Assembly: GCA_008477525.1 (NCBI GenBank)
Contig: SPDT01000006.1
Location: 3,375,501 to 3,439,500 of the forward strand
Reading direction: 5' to 3'
DNA: 64,000 nt
Source of the DNA: Hypomyces perniciosus
Taxonomy: Eukaryota; Ascomycota; Sordariomycetes; Hypocreales; Hypocreaceae
Shown here: in pieces, positions 24,311 through 35,780 of the stretch
Numbering within the stretch: the stretch's first letter is position 1
Layout of the letters: every line of letters begins with the position of its first letter
Program-made: the position numbers and the translations under genes
Notes under the pieces: model-generated
Seen by the model: only the letters and a program-made list of their open reading frames with translations
The model's database searches: none
Told to the model about the DNA's origin: nothing

Positions 24311-24429
24311 GGATGTTTCCCAAAATCAAGATTTCATATCAAATTCTTTCAAAATTCTACATTTTATACATCAACTCACACGCTCTCTCTTTTTATGCCT
24401 GTCTGCTCTAATACACCCTGATTCTGATC

Positions 24430-27172
24430 ATGGCACCCGCCAATCAGAACAGAAAGGAGCCCACATGTCAAAGAGCATCCAAGACACTTCTCCATGAATT
24501 CATCCAGGAGCATGTGGACGGGCGTCCCGATGCGCCAGCTATATGTTCATGGGATGGGTATTTTACCTATGAACAGTTGGACCAAATCTCATCAAGATTG
24601 GCTGCACATATAGCCAGCCTCGGCGTTGGTCCCGAAACTATCGTACCAATCTTATACGAAAAGTCTTCATGGACCATTATCGCCATGCTTTCAGTAGTGA
24701 AGGCCGGTGGTGCTTTTTTGGGCCTCGATGTGTCACACCCCAATGAAAGGCTTCTCGAGATCATCAGAGATACGAAGGCTACAGTGCTCCTGACCTCACC
24801 ATCTCAGCGACACAGGCTCTCTGAGAATGTTGTTAAGTCAGTTGTGGTCGTGTCACAGGAAAAAGGCAAAAATCTTCCATCAGCGTTATAGAACTCCGTT
24901 GCAGACCCAAAAGTAGCTCTCAGCAACATGCTGTACGTAATCTTTACGTCCGGCAGCACTGGAAAACCCAAGGGTGTTGTGGTTGAGCAATCAGCTTTCA
25001 TAACGAGCGCACTGGCCCATGGGGAAGCTCTGTCATTTGAAAAGGGTCTCGAGTCCTACAGTTTTCGTCGTATGCTTTCGATATCCCAGTGTTGGAAATA
25101 TTTACTACCCTCCTATTCGGCGGATGTGTCTGCGTTCCTTCCGAAGAAGATCAATACAGCGACATTTCTGCATTCATCAACAAGACTGGCATTACTCATG
25201 CTACCTTGACCCCATCGTATATTCGTTTGCTTGATCCAACAGCCCTTCCCGGCTTAGGGACACTGGTGTTGGGCGGAGAACCCGTTTCGAGCGATATTAT
25301 CGAAGCATGGAAACTCCATGTCAATCTCTTCATTGGATATGGTCCTGAGGCTGCCATCTGCTCTGCCATCGCGACGATCCCAAAGTCATTGCATGAGATC
25401 ATCGCCAGTCTTATAGGCCGACCTATTGGATGCAATATGTGGATCGTCAACGAAGACAACCACAATGAGCTTGCTGCTGTTGGTGAGTCCGGAGAACTGC
25501 TAATAGAAGGGTCTATCCTGGCGCGTGGTTATCTCAATGATGAACAGAAGACTGCGTCTGTATTTATCAATGGCTTATCATGGGCTCCAGGACCTAGACG
25601 CTTCTATAAAACTGGTGACCTGGTTCAGAGTTTGCCAGATGGCAATATGGTCTTCATAGAGTGCAAGGATACAACTCAAAATCCAAGGCATGCACTTTGA
25701 GCTCGCGAAAATTGAAACCCGTCTCAGGCAGATATTGCCAGCTGATTGGATCGTGTGTGTTGAGAAAGCTCAACTCGAATCCGGCCAATCTCAGCTTGTT
25801 GTCTTCCTCAGCAAAGCCATGCAGCCATCGACCACAAGCTTGGTGGGCATTCCTTCTTCTGATGAAGTTGAAACATTCAGGAAGGATGAAGGAAGGATGA
25901 AGGAAGTACCGCACATGATCGGAGCCACATTGGCCAACCCGCGTGCTTATGTTGACCAGCACTGCTTCCATTTGCCGAAAGATTTGGACGCTGATCGCTT
26001 CCAAGCTGCTCTAAACGCTACGGTCTCAGTCTCAGAGCTTCTTCGGGCACGAATCATTGCCACACCAGATAGGAAACTGTTTCAAGCTATTCTCAAGCAC
26101 AAGCCCGTTCATCTTCGTATTGTTGGCAACCTTGACGATCATATTCGACAAGCTCAACAAACGCCAATGACTATTGGCACACCACTTTCTCGATTCGTTC
26201 TCGTCAGGCAATATGATGCTAACCATGTACCAACATTCGTATGGACGATCTATCACGCCATCTATGACGGCTACTCCCTGTCAATTCTCATGGACACCAT
26301 TCGCGCGCATTATTACGCCTCCACTCCTGCGTCGTTTACACCCTTTAATGTCTACCTCAAAGGTCCTAATGAAATAGACTTGAAGAGCAGTCAAGACTTC
26401 TGGACATCCAGTTTGGTCAATTCCCAATGGGTTGCCTTCCCCCCAGAACTTGCCACACCAGGTAACAGCACCATCTCCAGCACGGATAGAAGAGTCAATT
26501 GAAAGTCCGCGACAAAACAGCGTCATGCTCACTACGCTTATCCGGGTCGCTTTCGCCGCTGCCCTCCGCCCTTACTCACCGTCGCCCGAAAGCGTGCTCT
26601 TTCTTGAGGCATTGAGTGGGAGAAATAGTCCCATACAGGGCGTCGACCGTGTCGCCGGACCAACAGTCAAGACTGTGCCTACACTCATCTCGCTCACATC
26701 ATCCGATACGGTGGCTTCGGTGTTGGAACAGGCACAGCTTCACCTCACCCAGCGCATTCGGCACGAGTCCTTTCCGCTTCCACGCCTATTGCCCTTATGG
26801 CCGGACTTCAAACTACGATGTCTACTTGTTATTGAAGATACAGAGCTGCTGGTTAGAGACAATGAGCTGTTCAAAAATGTTACCTCGGCGCCAAGTATAG
26901 ATGCAGGGGCTGGGATGCCCGTTAGGGTTACCATTACTCTAAGAGGTGAAATTGAAGCGAAAGTAGAGGTACAGTGGGATGAAAACCTCATGAGCAACAA
27001 GGAGGTGACTTCTTTCGTTAGCAGTTTCAAGAAGGCTTTATCAGATTTGGCCGGGGCAGATGGGCAGAGCATCTTTGGAGAGGTTGTTGGGACTCTTTCT
27101 TCTGATGGATTCAACGTAGGATTTGATATAGACAGATTAGCAATGCAGGCTATCCCGAAAGAGATATTATAG
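24430..27172 (+). pseudogene. Broken NRPS remnant: adenylation plus condensation domain
   Basis: An internal piece of a nonribosomal peptide synthetase. Adenylation motifs run in order: A1 (FTYEQLD) at about 24560, A2 (KAGGAF) at about 24700, A3 ([10 protein letters not shown]), A4, A5 (GYGPE) and A7 (YKTGDL) at about 25605. A condensation domain follows from about 25915, with an HHxxxDG-type motif read as YHAIYDG at about 26250. The frame is broken by a TAG at 24889-24891, a 1-base deletion near 25046-25050, a 2-base deletion near 25670 and another shift near 26465-26490. The carrier (T) domain expected between A and C is absent, and the junction near 25880-25905 has GAAGGAT repeats. No N-terminal C domain and no downstream module are present. 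The original product cannot be inferred. It lies at the edge of the TA-rich block, a typical place for decaying secondary-metabolite genes. Confidence 0.85.
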
Positions 27173-27916
27173 TAACACCATTCTATAGAATCAATATCAG
27201 GAGACCGAAAGACGCGCTTGTTGCTAAATGTCTTGACTTTTCTCTTCTCTTTTCTTTAAAGGGTAGTCATACCAAGTAGAAGACTATTCTAGGTATAATA
27301 AATAACATTCAAAATACCCGATGAGGGGAGAGAAACCCGAAATTGTCTGATAAAGCCAACGAAAAAAATGAATACCATAATGCCTTTTATCCTCACTATG
27401 TAGAAGAGATCCGAAAATCTATTTAATAGGGATCAGTATGCATTTTGTTTTACTATCGCCTCTATTGACGTTAGAAGAAAGTAAGGTAGTATACGAACTA
27501 TACCTTAGTAGTGGGTATTGTGGCTAACGCCGTTTCTTCCGGAGCCCTGCAGGTATCATGAAGACTAATTGCACCCGTCGCCAAGAACAGGAAAGAGAAA
27601 TATGTGTAAGTCATAATTTAACATGGAAAATCAAAAGTAAAAATCCTATCATTTAATTTTTAAATATTTTTCCATCTCTTGAAAGAGGTTGATGAATCTC
27701 ACATCAGGCAAGGCAACACCGCTGGCCGAATGAGGTTGTTGGGGCACGTGACCTCTATCCTCCAACCTTTCGCCGCTAAATTTCGGCGAGGCGGGCACCA
27801 CTGCATTTCGAGATCGGAGTACGAAGTCGTCCATTCCTCGCCGACTCAGCACGAAAGCGCTACCTATTCCCCCCGACGGATAACCGCGCGAAGTGACGGC
27901 TTGCCAATCCATCACA
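27173..27916. other. Intergenic DNA upstream of MPC1
   Basis: No gene seen. It is AT-leaning near 27200-27660 and GC-richer in the last 250 bp, which should hold the MPC1 promoter. One GTAC-type motif lies at 27815-27827. Confidence 0.6.
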
Positions 27917-28610
27917 ATGGCTGCTGTCGTGAAGGCCCTCAATGCCAAGATCAGGTCAAACCCGATGCTGAGCTATGTCTGCTCTACTCGTACGTCCAAA
28001 CCCGCCGCCTCCGGGTGATGTGAATTTCTTTCCGCCAAGGATACGAGAAGATAGAATGCGGCTCGTTCTTGGGAGGGGAGATGTGTATTTGCGATAGGAG
28101 CCCTTTGTCTTTGAATGTCCAGCGCTTTGTGTTGGCGAAGCTGGTCTTCAATTGGGCTGCTGGGCAGAATTTTGTCTGCATCAACTATTACAAGTCCGCA
28201 AGTTCCCGGATGCTGACTCTTTGCTGTCTGATAGACTTCTGGGGACCTGTATCAAACTTTGGCATTCCCGTTGCCGCCGTATTGGACACGCAGAAGAGCC
28301 CTGACCTGTAAGGAAACCCTAGAGGGAAATCCTCCTCCCCCCCGATACCGTCACGTTTTTGGCTCATTCTCTTCTGTTCTACAGCATCTCCGGAGAGATG
28401 ACTGGTGCTCTTGTCATCTACTCCGCGACTTTCATGCGATACTCGCTTGCCGTTTCGCCTAAGAACTACCTCCTCTTCGCCTGCCACTTCGTCAACGAGT
28501 GTGCCCAGCTCACGCAGGGTTACCGATATCTGTCATATCACCGCTGGGGTGGAGAGGAGAAGTTGGAGCAGGAGAAGGGCATTGAGGCCCCCAAGGATGC
28601 GGCTAAATAA
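27917..28610 (+). CDS. mpc1: Mitochondrial pyruvate carrier subunit 1
   Basis: Exons 27917-27989, 28235-28307 and 28385-28610 give 123 aa, a normal MPC1 length. MPC1 forms a heterodimer with an MPC2-type subunit in the inner mitochondrial membrane and imports pyruvate into the matrix. Diagnostic blocks are LNAKIRSNP at the N-terminus, FWGPVSNFGIPVAAV across the first intron, TFMRYSLAVSPKNYLLF and HFVNECAQLTQGYRY near the C-terminus. Introns are GT..AG (245 and 77 bp), and the first has a TGCTGAC branch site at 28211-28217. The splice joins restore His-Phe and Leu-Ile in the conserved blocks, which supports the model. A same-strand pyruvate carboxylase follows 3 kb downstream, so two users of pyruvate are neighbours. 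Confidence 0.95.
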
Positions 28611-29860
28611 AGGAGATTGGAGGTGTGTTGTGGGATAGAGAGAAGTGGGTAGACAACAAGATGATGCTAGAAGCTTTTTCGCTGTGGGAGTCGGGGTCGA
28701 TGGAGGTCTCTTGCTTGAGGAAGCTTGCAAGAACTGCACTTCGAGTCTCATACCGTGCTGGGCTGGGCATACCGTAGCTGAGGTCGGTGGCCATTGTACC
28801 AAAAAACCTACCTTTCCGGACTGTTTTGTGAGAAGTAGGAGTCTGGGGCTTCGGAGATTCAGGCTAGCGATCCTCTGTGGATATAGAGAAAGGGTCTAGG
28901 CTTGAACATTGAACAGACATACCACAGATTGGAGACTGTCTAACGTGATTCCTTGTTGGTGGCCAACACGAGTCCAGCAATGTAGATACACTGCCAAGGA
29001 GGACTAGAAGACGAGGGTTCAGCTTCAAGCTACGTCATGTGAGCTCCATTGGACCGTGCGGTGACGGCGATAGACGAAACTGTTTCTCGGGTCTCCTCAA
29101 AAAGAAGATAAGACTCGAAAGTGTTGAGGAGGTTTATGGATCACATCGGTCGCCGAGGCTATCCTCGGGTAGCCGCCATTGATGATTTTTCCTTACATAC
29201 CTACATTTTATTAGGTCACCTGACAATTCGGTGTGCATGCAATGATATGATACTTGCAGGGGTTTGAGCGACGGCATCATCGATACTAATACTAGCACGA
29301 CAGATTGGAGAGAGTGGGATGAAAATCTTTTCTTCATCTCTCTTGACAACCCCCTCTCCATTCTTAGCCGCTGGTAGTATTTACTACTACGTGAAGAGTC
29401 TAAGAACTTAGCGAGGATGACTCTTCAGCCTCAATGGAGTTCAAAACTCTCCGTACCAGATCCGACGTCGGAGAAAGTTCGTTATTTTACTATCTTGGAT
29501 GGCTCTGTGCCGTACAGAGTAAAGGATGGAGTCGATGGGATGTAACAAGGCCAGGTCCCCAATCTAACCGACGGACATTAGCTATTATTACATACTACCT
29601 ACGTAGGCATTACTAGGTAGCTAACGAGGATAGCGCGTGAACCGGTGTATGACGCAACGTGGTCACGCGGAAGTTGAAACAGAATGTAGTGCTCCGTAGA
29701 CATTGGATGACGATTTCTTTTGCCTCAGAAAGTTGCAAAAGCATGGCTCAACAATGTGGGTTAGATGTGCTCGTCAGCTGCAACAGGAATACCCCTCGCA
29801 TGCCTAGGAAATACCACTACTGCTAGTGCATCTGGCATCTGCAAGATACAGACCAACAGA

Positions 29861-30289
29861 ATGCGTTAATCGGTTACATCAGATGGGTCAAGACTCAGGC
29901 TTGACAGCGGGGATACGGGGTAAAAAGCCACCGTACCAATTCCAAAATAGAGATGCTTCATTACGTAGGTAGTGCGCACTGAGCCGAAAGGGGCGGACGA
30001 TGCATGGCTCAAAGCCGCCCGCATTGTGAAGGTACGTGTAATGGCGAAAACAGTCAGGGACGGCACGCGGCTTTGACGAAACGAACTCGCGTCGACTTGT
30101 CCCGAGACGGCCCTCTTCATGCCGTCTCAGCCGTTGCTAGGCGAGCAATAGCGATGCTCGACGGTTGTTGATCCTCGGTAATTCATGTCAAGTTGCCTGG
30201 ACGGCCCGCGGCTGTGTAAGGAGGAGGCAATAGTGGTGAGGATAGGCGGCAAAGAGTCTCGACCCATCTGATGTAACCGATTGACGCAT
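29861..30289. repeat. 36-bp inverted repeat enclosing 357 bp
   Basis: The arms at 29861-29896 and 30254-30289 are reverse complements with two mismatches, both C/T or G/A. No target duplication is visible at the outer ends and no transposase lies inside. It could be a small non-autonomous DNA transposon (MITE) or an inverted duplication. Confidence 0.7.
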
Positions 30290-30347
30290 GCTGCCGGCCT
30301 GCCGGAGAGACGTCCTCCAAAGAGGCCGGCGATTACGGCGCGCGGGT

Positions 30348-30376
30348 GTAAGTGAGTAAGTGAGTAAGTGAGTAAA
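30348..30376 (+). repeat. GTAAGTGA microsatellite
   Basis: Three to four near-perfect copies of an 8-bp unit that degenerate to the right. Confidence 0.8.
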
Positions 30377-30858
30377 TGAATGAGCAAACATTAAGAGGTT
30401 AAAAGGGATAAAAAATATTGCGACAACGGCGACAACTGCGGCAGGACCCCCAAAAATACGATAGCTCCCCAGAACTTGGTTCACCAAACGTGGGAGGTCT
30501 CCGCCTGGGACGAAGCTTAATATAACAGCCGCAAAATCGTAAGAGGCTGCGTTATCCTGAGCCATTGATTGGCCAATGAGCCAAGCTCCGCGCGTTTTGA
30601 ATACTATCAACTACAAATAGCGATACGTTGTATAGAAGATCAACCTGGTATTATTATTAGTACTAGCAACCAAGCGGTAGTCAAAGGTAATATGTAATGA
30701 GAATAGCCTCCAGGCCTGCCAAGAAGAGCACCTAATACAATTGTGTCTCAGAATCCGGCCTGATATCTGAGGTCCGGTATGGAGCCTTTTAGTTGCCTGG
30801 TCAAGTACGAGCACTGACTGGTAAGCACTGAACAAGATATGCCGTCGTCATCCTCGGC

Positions 30859-30893
30859 TGTCCGGATTAATCTTGAGTAACGGAATCCGGACA
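30859..30893. repeat. Perfect 10-bp hairpin
   Basis: TGTCCGGATT (30859-30868) and AATCCGGACA (30884-30893) with a 15-nt loop. There is no U-run, so it is not terminator-like. Function unknown. Confidence 0.6.
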
Positions 30894-31577
30894 AAACAAC
30901 TAATACCCAGGGAGTTCGAAGTAAACACGTTGGGGTAGGTCGTACTTGTATTTGGGGATGCTCTGTCCTTCGACTCAGATGTGGTGGCTTGCTGCCTCAT
31001 CGCTGTAGCCGCCGTATTCCCTCAAGCAGCGACTGCCACCACGACTAAAGCAAACTACGCACGACGACGCAATTGCCTTGCCCATGTGTTCATGTGGCGC
31101 GTCTGAGTGGGTTGTTTGGTGTGGGTGCGCATGTGTCTCAAAGTATTACAAAGTCTGGTCTGGTCCACCCTCGCTCGTTCCTCCTCGCCGTCTCGGAGAT
31201 CTGGTCCCCCTTCTGCGTCTTTCTTAATATTTATTGCGCCCCTCGCCTCCATCACCTTGGTCGAAAACCACAATCATCATCTTCTCGAGATCTTGCGCGC
31301 TGCACGGAGCTACTCCTAGGCAGCTTCACTAGCTCTGGAAGCTCGCTAGGACAAGAACAGCGGCATCATCTCTGTTACCCCTCCCCCCACCTCTAGGCTC
31401 TCCCTCTCCCTCCTCGATAGAGCAGAGCCCCGCCGTCATTCCCTCCCTCCGACCGTCCGGCCGACGTCGTTTCGTTTAAAGAGTAATCAATCCGTCGTTT
31501 CTTTCACGCGCTCCTAGCTGAGCTGCTCTCCCCAAAAATCTCTCTCCTACAGCCACCCTCCTTCGCTTTTGCCCGCC

Positions 31578-34500
31578 ATGGCTGCTCCCCTGATTCCGCA
31601 GCAGCCGTTGACCTTCAACGATGTCTTCGACGACGAGGACGTTGATGAGCCCAAGGAGGCGCAGACGATCCACCACATCCGCGCCAACTCGAGCATCATG
31701 CAGCTGAAGAAGATTCTGGGTGAGTGACGAGACGGTTTGAGGCTCAGGTGGCTTCAATTGGCCCTGGTTGCGAAAATTGCGACGTCTGCTGACTCTTGGA
31801 CTTGGCATCCTACTGTAGTTGCCAATCGTGGTGAAATTCGTACGTACAGACAGACCCCCATGCTTTGCCGCAGACGAGACTTGCTAACACTTGGAAGCCA
31901 TCCGAGTATGTTGAGCTGACGCATTGGTCCGACCCAGCCTCGGGTTGAGCATTCGAAAAAGCTAATCGTGCTACTCTCTTTCAATAGATTTTCAGAACAG
32001 TGAGTGGCCGCACTGCTGATGCTATGCTATCCCTGTCCTGAAGCTTGACTCGCGGATGCTGACCCCTCTCCAGGCGCACGAGCTGTCACTACACACAATT
32101 GCAGTCTTCAGGTACTTGGGACACCGGAATGCAACGTATCTGCATGGACCTATAAGCTGACTGCTTCAGTTATGAGGACCGCTTGAGCATGCACCGGCAG
32201 AGTAGGATTGCCCAAAATCTGTGCACCGCTGACATATTGTAACGGTACTGACTCTTGGGCTGCAGAGGCCGATGAGGCCTACGTCATTGGCAAGCGAGGC
32301 CAATACACCCCTGTCGGCGCTTATCTCGCTGGCGATGAGATTATCAAGATCGCAGTTGAGCACGGTGCACAGCTGATCCATCCAGGTTGGTCGAGACTCA
32401 GGACATTGCTGCAGCACGTTCCCCCGCTAACTTGATCAGGATACGGCTTCCTGTCCGAAAACGCCGAGTTTGCTCGCAATGTCGAGAAGGCTGGACTCAT
32501 CGTACGTTCTGGGCGTCCTTGGATGCTACTGGGCTTCTTTTTGTGCTTCTTGGCTGACCCCATTTCCCCCACCAGTTCGTCGGCCCCACTCCCGAGGTCA
32601 TCGATGCCCTTGGTGACAAGGTCTCTGCTCGAAAGCTTGCCATCGCCGCCGGCGTTCCAGTCGTGCCCGGAACCGAAGGTGCTGTGGAGAGGTTCGAGGA
32701 AGTCAAGACCTTCACCGACAAGTATGGCTTTCCTATCATCATCAAGGCTGCCTATGGAGGTGGCGGCCGTGGTATGCGAGTTGTCCGCGACGCCGAAAGC
32801 CTACAGGAGAGCTTCGAGAGAGCTACTTCGGAGGCCAAGTCCGCCTTTGGCAATGGCACTGTCTTCGTTGAGCGATTCCTCGACAAGCCCAAGCACATCG
32901 AGGTTCAGTTGTTGGGTGACAACCATGGCAACATTGTCCACCTGTACGAGCGTGACTGCTCCGTCCAGCGCCGACACCAAAAGGTCGTTGAGATTGCCCC
33001 GGCCAAGGATCTTCCCTCTGATGTTCGAGATGCCATCTTGGCCGACGCCGTCAAACTGGCCAAGTCTGTCAACTACCGCAATGCAGGCACTGCGGAGTTC
33101 TTGGTTGATCAGATGAACCGGTACTACTTCATCGAGATCAACCCTCGTATCCAGGTTGAGCACACCATCACCGAAGAGATCACTGGTATCGACATCGTCG
33201 CGGCCCAGATCCAGATTGCCGCCGGTGCCACTTTGGCCCAACTTGGCCTGACCCAGGACCGTATCTCTACTCGTGGCTTCGCCATCCAGTGTCGAATCAC
33301 CACTGAGGACCCGGCTGAGAGCTTCCGACCCGACACTGGCAAGATTGAAGTCTACCGATCTGCTGGTGGTAATGGTGTCCGTCTTGATGGTGGCAACGGC
33401 TTTGCCGGTGCTGTTATTACTCCCCACTACGATTCCATGTTGGTCAAGTGCACATGCCATGGCTCAACCTACGAAATCGCCCGCAGAAAGGTTCTCCGAG
33501 CCTTGATCGAATTCCGTATCCGCGGTGTCAAGACCAACATTCCCTTCCTGGCATCTCTTCTGACACACCCCACCTTTATTGATGGAAATTGCTGGACGAC
33601 TTTCATCGACGATACCCCGCAGCTGTTCGACCTTGTGGGCAGCCAGAACCGTGCTCAGAAGCTGTTGGCATACCTCGGTGACGTCGCCGTCAACGGTAGC
33701 TCCATCAAGGGCCAAATTGGCGAGCCCAAGTTCAAGGGTGAGATTATTCCACCTGAGCTCTTCACCCCCACTGGCGAGAAGGTGGATGTCAGCCAACCCT
33801 GCCAGAAGGGTTGGAGAAACATTATCCTCGAGCAGGGTCCCAAGGCATTTGCCAAGGCTGTTCGTGAGTACAAGGGCTGCCTTTTGATGGATACCACCTG
33901 GCGAGATGCTCATCAGTCTCTGCTGGCCACCCGTGTCCGAACCATTGATCTCCTGGGCATTGCCAAGGAAACCAGCCATGCGCTGTCCAACTTGTACAGT
34001 TTGGAGTGCTGGGGCGGTGCCACCTTTGATGTTGCTATGCGATTCCTCTATGAGGACCCCTGGGACCGTCTCCGAAAGATGCGAAAGCTTGTCCCTAATA
34101 TCCCATTCCAGATGCTCCTGCGTGGTGCCAATGGTGTTGCATACTCTTCGCTGCCCGACAACGCCATTGACCAATTCGTTGACCAGGCCAAGAAGAATGG
34201 CGTCGATATTTTCCGAGTTTTCGATGCCCTGAACGACATTGACCAACTCGAGGTTGGAATCAAGGCCGTCCACAAGGCTGGTGGTGTTGTCGAGGGCACT
34301 GTCTGCTATAGTGGTGATATGTTAAACCCCAAGAAGAAGTACAACCTGCCATACTACCTGGATCTTGTTGACAAGCTTGTCAAACTTGACATCCATGTCC
34401 TCGGCATCAAGGACATGGCTGGTGTTCTGAAGCCTCATGCGGCCACTCTTCTGATTGGCGCTATCCGTGAGAAGTACCCTGACCTGCCCATCCACGTCCA

Positions 34501-35780
34501 CACTCACGACTCTGCGGGTACTGGTGTCGCATCTATGGTTGCTTGCGCCAAGGCTGGCGCTGACGCCGTTGATGCTGCTACCGACAGCTTGTCTGGAATG
34601 ACTTCCCAGCCCAGCATCAATGCCATCATTGCCTCTCTTGAGGGCAGTGAGCTTGACCCTGGTTTGGATGCTCGACAGGTCCGAGCTCTGGACACTTACT
34701 GGTCTCAGCTCCGTCTTCTCTACTCGCCTTTCGAGGCGCACCTTACTGGCCCCGATCCCGAGGTGTACGAGCATGAGATTCCTGGCGGCCAGCTGACGAA
34801 CTTGATCTTCCAGGCATCGCAGCTTGGCCTGGGATCCCAGTGGCTCGAGACCAAGAAGGCATACGAACATGCCAACGATCTTCTCGGTGACGTTGTCAAG
34901 GTCACTCCTACTTCCAAGGTTGTCGGTGACCTTGCACAATTTATGGTCTCCAACAAACTGTCTGCCGAGGATGTCAAGGCACGCGCTTCTGAGCTTGATT
35001 TCCCTGGATCCGTGCTTGAGTTTTTGGAAGGTCTGATGGGCCAACCATACGGTGGCTTCCCTGAGCCACTGCGGACAGACGCCCTCCGTGGCCGCCGGAA
35101 GCTCGATAAGCGACCTGGTCTGTTCCTGGAACCCGTGGACTTCGTCAAGGCCAAGCGAGATCTGGGCAAGAAGTACGGTGGACCCATCACCGAAACCGAC
35201 ATTGCCTCCCATGTCATGTATCCCAAGGTCTTTGAGGACTACAAGAAGTTTGTGGCACAGTATGGCGACCTTTCAGTACTGCCAACCAGGTACTTCCTGT
35301 CCAGGCCCGAGATCGGGGAGGAGTTTAATGTGCAACTCGAGAAGGGCAAGATTCTCATCCTGAAGCTTCTTGCTATTGGCCCTCTGAGCGAAAACACAGG
35401 TCTCCGAGAGGTCTTCTTCGAGATGAACGGCGAGGTCCGACAAGTGACTGTTGCTGACAAGAAGGCCGCCGTCGAGAACGTTAGCAGGCTCAAGGCTGAT
35501 CCTGGTGACTCCAGCCAGGTTGGCGCCCCAATGTCAGGTGTCTTGGTTGAGTTGCGTGTCCACGAAGGCTCCGATGTCAAGAAGGGAGACCCTCTTGCTG
35601 TTCTGTCAGCCATGAAAATGGTAAGCTCTGAAACTTTTAACCCTCGTAATAACTTGGCTAACGTTTATCCAGGAAATGGTTATCTCTGCGCCTCACAGTG
35701 GAAAGGTGGCTAGTCTGCAGGTCAAGGAAGGCGACTCTGTCGACGGCTCCGATTTAGTTTGCAGAATCACCAAGGCTTAA
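31578..35780 (+). CDS. pyc: Pyruvate carboxylase
   Basis: Ten exons: 31578-31719, 31819-31839, 31898-31905, 31988-31999, 32074-32111, 32170-32201, 32266-32385, 32441-32502, 32576-35620 and 35673-35780. They give 1195 aa, the usual size. The enzyme carboxylates pyruvate to oxaloacetate with ATP and biotin, an anaplerotic step that is cytosolic in many fungi; no clear mitochondrial presequence is seen. The biotin carboxylase domain starts at about residue 45 (ILVANRGEI), with the ATP-grasp glycine loop YGGGGRGM at about 205. The carboxyltransferase domain has DTTWRDAHQSL at about 584. The biotinyl domain ends the protein with AMKM, Lys1159, split from the next Glu by the last intron. Exons 3 and 4 are only 8 and 12 nt, yet the frame and the conserved PIRIFRTAHELSL block are kept exactly. 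All introns are GT..AG. Confidence 0.97.

Larger units (their letters stand above)
28611..31577. other. Long intergenic region between MPC1 and pyruvate carboxylase
   Basis: No gene supported. It holds a 36-bp inverted repeat (29861-29896 / 30254-30289), a GTAAGTGA microsatellite at about 30348-30376, a 10-bp perfect hairpin at 30859-30893, and a pyrimidine-rich leader before the pyruvate carboxylase start (about 31370-31577). Confidence 0.6.

Noticed and set aside
30348..30376. Possible short direct-repeat array of CRISPR type
   Set aside because: Eukaryotic microsatellite with no spacers; no CRISPR array or cas gene anywhere in the window.
30188..30610. 140-codon minus-strand open stretch with a hydrophobic segment
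   Set aside because: It overlaps the microsatellite and one arm of the inverted repeat, and shows no recognisable domain or splice context.
32801..33460. Long antisense open stretch within pyruvate carboxylase, also at 34322-35212
   Set aside because: Shadow of a strongly codon-biased gene on the opposite strand.
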